Shown here piece after piece: positions 5,467-7,863 of a stretch of 7,863 nucleotides of DNA. The position numbers were made by a program, and so were the translations under genes. The notes beneath the pieces were generated by a model that saw only the letters and a list, made by a program, of their open reading frames with translations, was not told the origin of the DNA and made no database searches. Source of the stretch: an uncultured Collinsella sp. (GTDB taxonomy: Bacteria; Actinomycetota; Coriobacteriia; Coriobacteriales; Coriobacteriaceae); assembly GCA_938036665.1 (NCBI GenBank), contig CALHWR010000183.1:1-7863 (forward strand). The letters are read 5' to 3'. Position 1 is the first letter of the stretch. Every line of letters starts with the position of its first letter.

Positions 5467-6351
5467 TTATTTACCCGTGTTAGCAGACGGGTTATGCGAG
5501 GGGACGACGACCTTGGACGGTTGCACGAGCGACTCCTCGTGCGCGGCAACCGCGGGGACGCTTGCCCCATCGCTTTTAGCCTTGGTGGATTCGGAACGTG
5601 CAATCTCCTCATCGAGTGCATCAATGTCGGCGTCCTCGACCACGGCGTTGAGCGACTCAAAGACACGGTTCTTAAGGAGCGCGGTATGCACACCCTCGGT
5701 GAGGTCGTGCAGCTTCTTAAAAGCGCGCTCGAGCTTGGCGTCGCGCTCATCATCAGAGGTATCCATGCCGAGCATGCTCACGAGAACCTGCTCAAACATC
5801 GAAGACTCGCGGTTTGCCGACGATACGTACTGACGCAGGTTGCGCGGCTCAATGTGGAAGCGCGACAGCTCCGAGCAGTAGCGGATAATCGGGAAATCTC
5901 TGCCATCGACGAGCTCTCGGTTCTGCGGGCTCTTGATGATGCGGATAAGATCGTTCTCGGCAAGGGAGCGGATAAACGAAATCTCAACACCGAGCATGTC
6001 GGGGATCGTCTCGATGGGGTGCAGCTTTTGCTTGGTCTCCTTGGGCTCCGTCTTAAGCGGAACATCGGACAGAAGACCCACCTCGTAAGCCAAAGTGGAC
6101 AGGTCCGTTGCGTTTTCCAAGCGCTGCTTAATGACGTTGAGCGGCATGTAGCGGGTCTTCTGCAGGTGCAGGATGACCTCGAGACGGTCAACGTCTTCCT
6201 TGGAGTACTGGCGATACCCCTTAGGCGTTCGATGAGGGGTGATGAGCCCCTCATCTTCTAGAAATCTAATTTTTGAGTTCGATAGATCGGGGTATGCGCC
6301 TCGAAGTAGATTGACGACTTGGCCGATACTCAGATAGTTGCGTTCGGCCAT
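5467..6351 (-). CDS. ftsR: MerR family regulator, FtsR-like
   Basis: Seen in 294 residues: a MerR-type winged helix at the N terminus (about 7-75), with YLSIGQVVNLLRGAYPDLS, then SKIRFLEDEGLITPHRTPKGYR and YMPLNVIKQRL. A second helix-turn-helix-like region lies around 113-178 (PDMLGVEISFIRSLAENDLI, then FHIEPRNLRQY), followed by a helical stretch to about 250 and a low-complexity tail. This architecture, and the position directly after a GarA-type FHA gene, match the actinobacterial regulator called FtsR in Corynebacterium, where it activates ftsZ (established there, inferred here). The start codon lies only three bases past the FHA stop, so translation is probably coupled. The ligand or signal is unknown. 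The symbol is assigned by domain pattern and synteny, not by alignment. Confidence 0.85.
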   Translation of the reverse strand: MAERNYLSIGQVVNLLRGAYPDLSNSKIRFLEDEGLITPHRTPKGYRQYSKEDVDRLEVILHLQKTRYMPLNVIKQRLENATDLSTLAYEVGLLSDVPLKTEPKETKQKLHPIETIPDMLGVEISFIRSLAENDLIRIIKSPQNRELVDGRDFPIIRYCSELSRFHIEPRNLRQYVSSANRESSMFEQVLVSMLGMDTSDDERDAKLERAFKKLHDLTEGVHTALLKNRVFESLNAVVEDADIDALDEEIARSESTKAKSDGASVPAVAAHEESLVQPSKVVVPSHNPSANTGK

Positions 6352-6354
6352 GCC

Positions 6355-6789
6355 CTACTCACCGGTTTCGATGCGCTCCGGCGTGCTCTCGTGGTAGATG
6401 AGCGTAAACGTACCGATCTGGACGGAAGAACCATCGTGCAGCGGGGCCGCGTTGACAATGGCGCCGTCGACCCAGGTGCCATTGAGCGAGCCCAGGTCCT
6501 CAATGCGAGCGCCGAGGCCCTCGCGAATAATGCGCGCGTGGCTACGCGAAACGGTCATGTCATTGAGGAAGATGCCGTTCGCAGGATCGCGGCCGATGGT
6601 GGTCACGTCGTCCTCGAGCTCAAAGGCGGCACCAGTCTGCGGACCCTTGACGATGGACAGAACGGGTGCGGTGATGCGCACGTTGGCCATGAGGTCGGGA
6701 ACGGTGACGTCGCTTGAAGGCACGCGGAATACGCAGGTAGCGTCAGCAGTCTTATCATTCTGAGGCATATTGTTAACCATGTTGTCCAT
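6355..6789 (-). CDS. garA: GarA/OdhI-like FHA-domain signalling protein
   Basis: FHA domains bind phosphothreonine. GarA (Mycobacterium) and OdhI (Corynebacterium) are switched off by phosphorylation of an N-terminal motif that then binds their own FHA domain; unphosphorylated, they control 2-oxoglutarate and glutamate enzymes. Seen in 144 residues: N-terminal DATCVFR (16-22), matching the ETTSVFR motif of GarA/OdhI, and an FHA domain (about 42-134) with TIGRDPANGIFLNDMTVSRSHARI carried in consecutive blocks (Gly66-Arg67, Ser81-Arg82-Ser83-His84) and GSLNGTWV (100-107, Asn103). All core phosphate-binding residues are present. The start at 6789 has AGGGG five bases upstream; the frame extends to a TTG at 6822 without support. 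Other ATGs at codons 4 and 8 cannot be excluded. It lies 66 bases after pgsA and is coupled to the MerR gene. Confidence 0.88.
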   Translation of the reverse strand: MDNMVNNMPQNDKTADATCVFRVPSSDVTVPDLMANVRITAPVLSIVKGPQTGAAFELEDDVTTIGRDPANGIFLNDMTVSRSHARIIREGLGARIEDLGSLNGTWVDGAIVNAAPLHDGSSVQIGTFTLIYHESTPERIETGE

Positions 6790-6855
6790 GACAACCCCTA
6801 ACTTATCGCGGACGTGCCGCAAATAATGAACCGTACGTAATCATACCCCAACGAA

Positions 6856-7560
6856 TCAGTCTTCGATTTCAGGGTTCAGAAAGTCGATGTCCTCGTCCTC
6901 GGGATGCGCGAGAGCCTGTTTAATGGCCACTCCGCCCTTAATGGAATAGATGACAGCCGTGAGCATGGAGAAGATCACGCCGCCGTACACAAAGAAGATG
7001 CCGAGGGGCACCGAGCTTCCGTTGAGGCCCGGGAAGGCCGTAAGGGTTGAAGGTAAAAGATGCAGGCCGTCAATAACGGGGAACCCGAGCAGCATGAGCG
7101 AGAAGCCGGTCATGAGCAGTGCAGTGGCAATCTTTCCGGGAAAGACGACATCGATGGGGCGACGGTGATAATGACGCACGATAAGCGTGCCGATGCCCAG
7201 ATAGATGTCGCGGCCAATAATGAGCACGCAGACCCAGATGGGCAGCTCTCCGCGGACCACCAGCCCAAGTACGCCGGTGAACAGCAGCGCACGGTCGCAG
7301 ATGGGATCCATGACCTTGCCGAGCCACGAGACCGTCTTGGTCATGCGGGCGATCTGACCGTCCATCCAGTCGGTAGAGGCGGCAACGGCGTAGATAACGA
7401 TGGCGATGACGCGGTTGTTATCCGTCACAAACAGGTACAGAAATACCAGGGTGAGGATCAGGCGCGTAAAGGTGATAAAATTGGAGATCGTAAAGATCTT
7501 ATTCGACGGGTAATCGGAAGTGCCGATAAGCTCCTTTTTGATCTTCTTTTTGATGCCCAC
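6856..7560 (-). CDS. pgsA: CDP-alcohol phosphatidyltransferase (PgsA-like)
   Basis: This membrane enzyme most likely joins CDP-diacylglycerol to glycerol-3-phosphate, the first step to phosphatidylglycerol. Seen in 234 residues: the complete family signature D-x2-DG-x2-AR-x8-G-x3-D-x3-D (Asp64, Asp67, Gly68, Ala71-Arg72, Gly81, Asp85, Asp89), several hydrophobic segments (about 34-63, 91-115, 150-175 and 195-220), a basic N terminus and an acidic C-terminal tail. The start is taken as GTG at 7560 because GGGGGAG lies four bases upstream and a promoter-like pair sits just before it. The same frame runs back to ATGs at 7650 and 7686, but those have no ribosome site and would add an unfamiliar arginine-rich leader. 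The motif does not distinguish a PG-phosphate synthase from a two-CDP cardiolipin synthase. It is the first gene of the run. Confidence 0.88.
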   Translation of the reverse strand: MGIKKKIKKELIGTSDYPSNKIFTISNFITFTRLILTLVFLYLFVTDNNRVIAIVIYAVAASTDWMDGQIARMTKTVSWLGKVMDPICDRALLFTGVLGLVVRGELPIWVCVLIIGRDIYLGIGTLIVRHYHRRPIDVVFPGKIATALLMTGFSLMLLGFPVIDGLHLLPSTLTAFPGLNGSSVPLGIFFVYGGVIFSMLTAVIYSIKGGVAIKQALAHPEDEDIDFLNPEIED

Positions 7561-7596
7561 AGGACTCCCCCGCTGGTTAACGACAAAACTTTCGAT

Positions 7597-7625
7597 ACTA
7601 TACCCGTTCCGGCGATGTCTATCCA
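7597..7625 (-). promoter_or_regulatory. Candidate promoter of the pgsA run
   Basis: On the minus strand TATAGT (7597-7602, five of six to the -10 consensus) lies 17 bases after TGGATA (7620-7625, four of six to the -35 consensus). The implied start near 7590 gives a leader of about 30 bases to the GTG at 7560, which supports that start over the longer frame. Confidence 0.45.
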
Positions 7626-7688
7626 GCGTATGCATAGAGAGTCCAGACATATGGAGGATGCTACTGGGTTGTGCGGGATTCTGCATTT

Positions 7689-7745
7689 GTGTACATCAGC
7701 CTCCAAATATGACATTTTTCGGCATCTTTGATGGCTGATGTACAC
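7689..7745. repeat. Perfect 13-bp inverted repeat upstream of pgsA
   Basis: GTGTACATCAGCC (7689-7701) and GGCTGATGTACAC (7733-7745) are exact inverted copies separated by 31 bases. Each arm contains the 6-bp palindrome TGTACA. It lies about 65 bases upstream of the putative pgsA -35 box and upstream of whatever plus-strand gene begins past the right edge. With no gene reading into it and a long loop, paired operator sites seem more likely than a terminator, although a GTTTTG follows on the plus strand. Confidence 0.6.
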
Positions 7746-7844
7746 GTTTTGATTCGGTGATTACATCGATCGGGAAAGTTGTTGCCTTAAGCAAATTAAT
7801 CATGATGTGCGGGTCGAGAAGTGTTATTTCTATTTCTGCAGGAC

Positions 7845-7863
7845 GGAGGGGATAGGGAAGGAG
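7845..7863 (+). promoter_or_regulatory. Ribosome-binding site for a plus-strand gene beyond the right edge
   Basis: GGAGGGG (7845-7851) is followed by GGGAAGGAG ending at the last base. The second purine block would suit a start codon about 5-9 bases outside the window. This suggests a gene divergent from pgsA; its start and product cannot be seen. Confidence 0.4.

Larger units (their letters stand above)
7561..7863. other. Non-coding divergent region upstream of pgsA
   Basis: These 303 bases hold the pgsA ribosome site and candidate promoter (to about 7625), the 13-bp inverted repeat (7689-7745) and a purine-rich stretch at the right edge. I see no convincing gene. The frame open across 7560-7686 is an upstream extension of pgsA without start signals, and the plus-strand frames here are antisense to pgsA. 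AT content is higher than in the flanking genes. Confidence 0.6.

Noticed and set aside
5299..6261. Long open frame of 320 codons on the plus strand
   Set aside because: It lies wholly opposite the MerR gene and the apt start, has no ribosome site or recognisable domain, and is the usual antisense shadow in GC-rich DNA.
6790..6855. Possible internal promoter (TATGAT at 6840-6845) before the FHA gene
   Set aside because: No acceptable -35 hexamer at 16-18 bases upstream, and the gap is short enough for simple co-transcription.
7060..7731. 223-codon plus-strand frame opposite pgsA
   Set aside because: Composition is rich in D, H, R and G, as in antisense of a membrane protein gene. No start signal; pgsA on the other strand has a complete catalytic motif.

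Overview
The window looks like a chromosomal segment from an anaerobic actinomycete of the class Coriobacteriia, most likely Collinsella or a close relative. This is inferred from moderately GC-rich coding DNA, a GarA-type FHA gene beside an FtsR-type MerR regulator (an actinobacterial pair), and Firmicutes-like families such as DUF1836 and DegV. No database search was possible, so the genus is an inference from memory of these families.

Layout, left to right. (1) Positions 1-805, minus strand: N-terminal part of a diacylglycerol glycosyltransferase (MGDG synthase/UgtP type). It leaves the window at the left edge and carries a one-base frameshift in a C-run at 108-110. (2) 924-1862, plus strand, divergent from it: thioredoxin reductase, closed by a strong hairpin at 1903-1944. 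(3) 2017-2628, plus strand: a DUF1836 putative HTH regulator. (4) 2701-3567, minus strand: a DegV-family (FakB-like) protein, convergent with the DUF1836 gene across a shared hairpin at 2641-2681. Its promoter region, 3581-3658, is unusually rich in repeats. (5) 7560 down to 3746, minus strand: a five-gene run with gaps of 66, 3, 36 and 32 bases: CDP-alcohol phosphatidyltransferase (pgsA-like), GarA-like FHA protein, FtsR-like MerR regulator, adenine phosphoribosyltransferase (apt) and a secreted NlpC/P60 cell-wall hydrolase. It ends at a textbook intrinsic terminator (3684-3723). (6) 7561-7863: non-coding, with the likely pgsA promoter, a perfect 13-bp inverted repeat, and a ribosome-binding site at the right edge for a plus-strand gene outside the window.

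Together the genes suggest envelope and growth control: membrane lipid synthesis (glycosyltransferase, PgsA, DegV), wall remodelling (NlpC/P60), division or growth regulation (FtsR, GarA), purine salvage (Apt) and thiol redox balance (TrxB). There is no mobile element, CRISPR array, RNA gene or obvious exotic system. The observations most worth following are: the degV control region, with a 20-bp palindrome over a perfect -10 box and a nonamer repeated three times; a 15-mer shared (14/15) by the upstream regions of the DUF1836 gene and degV; and the GarA-like protein, which keeps only one of the two threonines of the classical phospho-switch.
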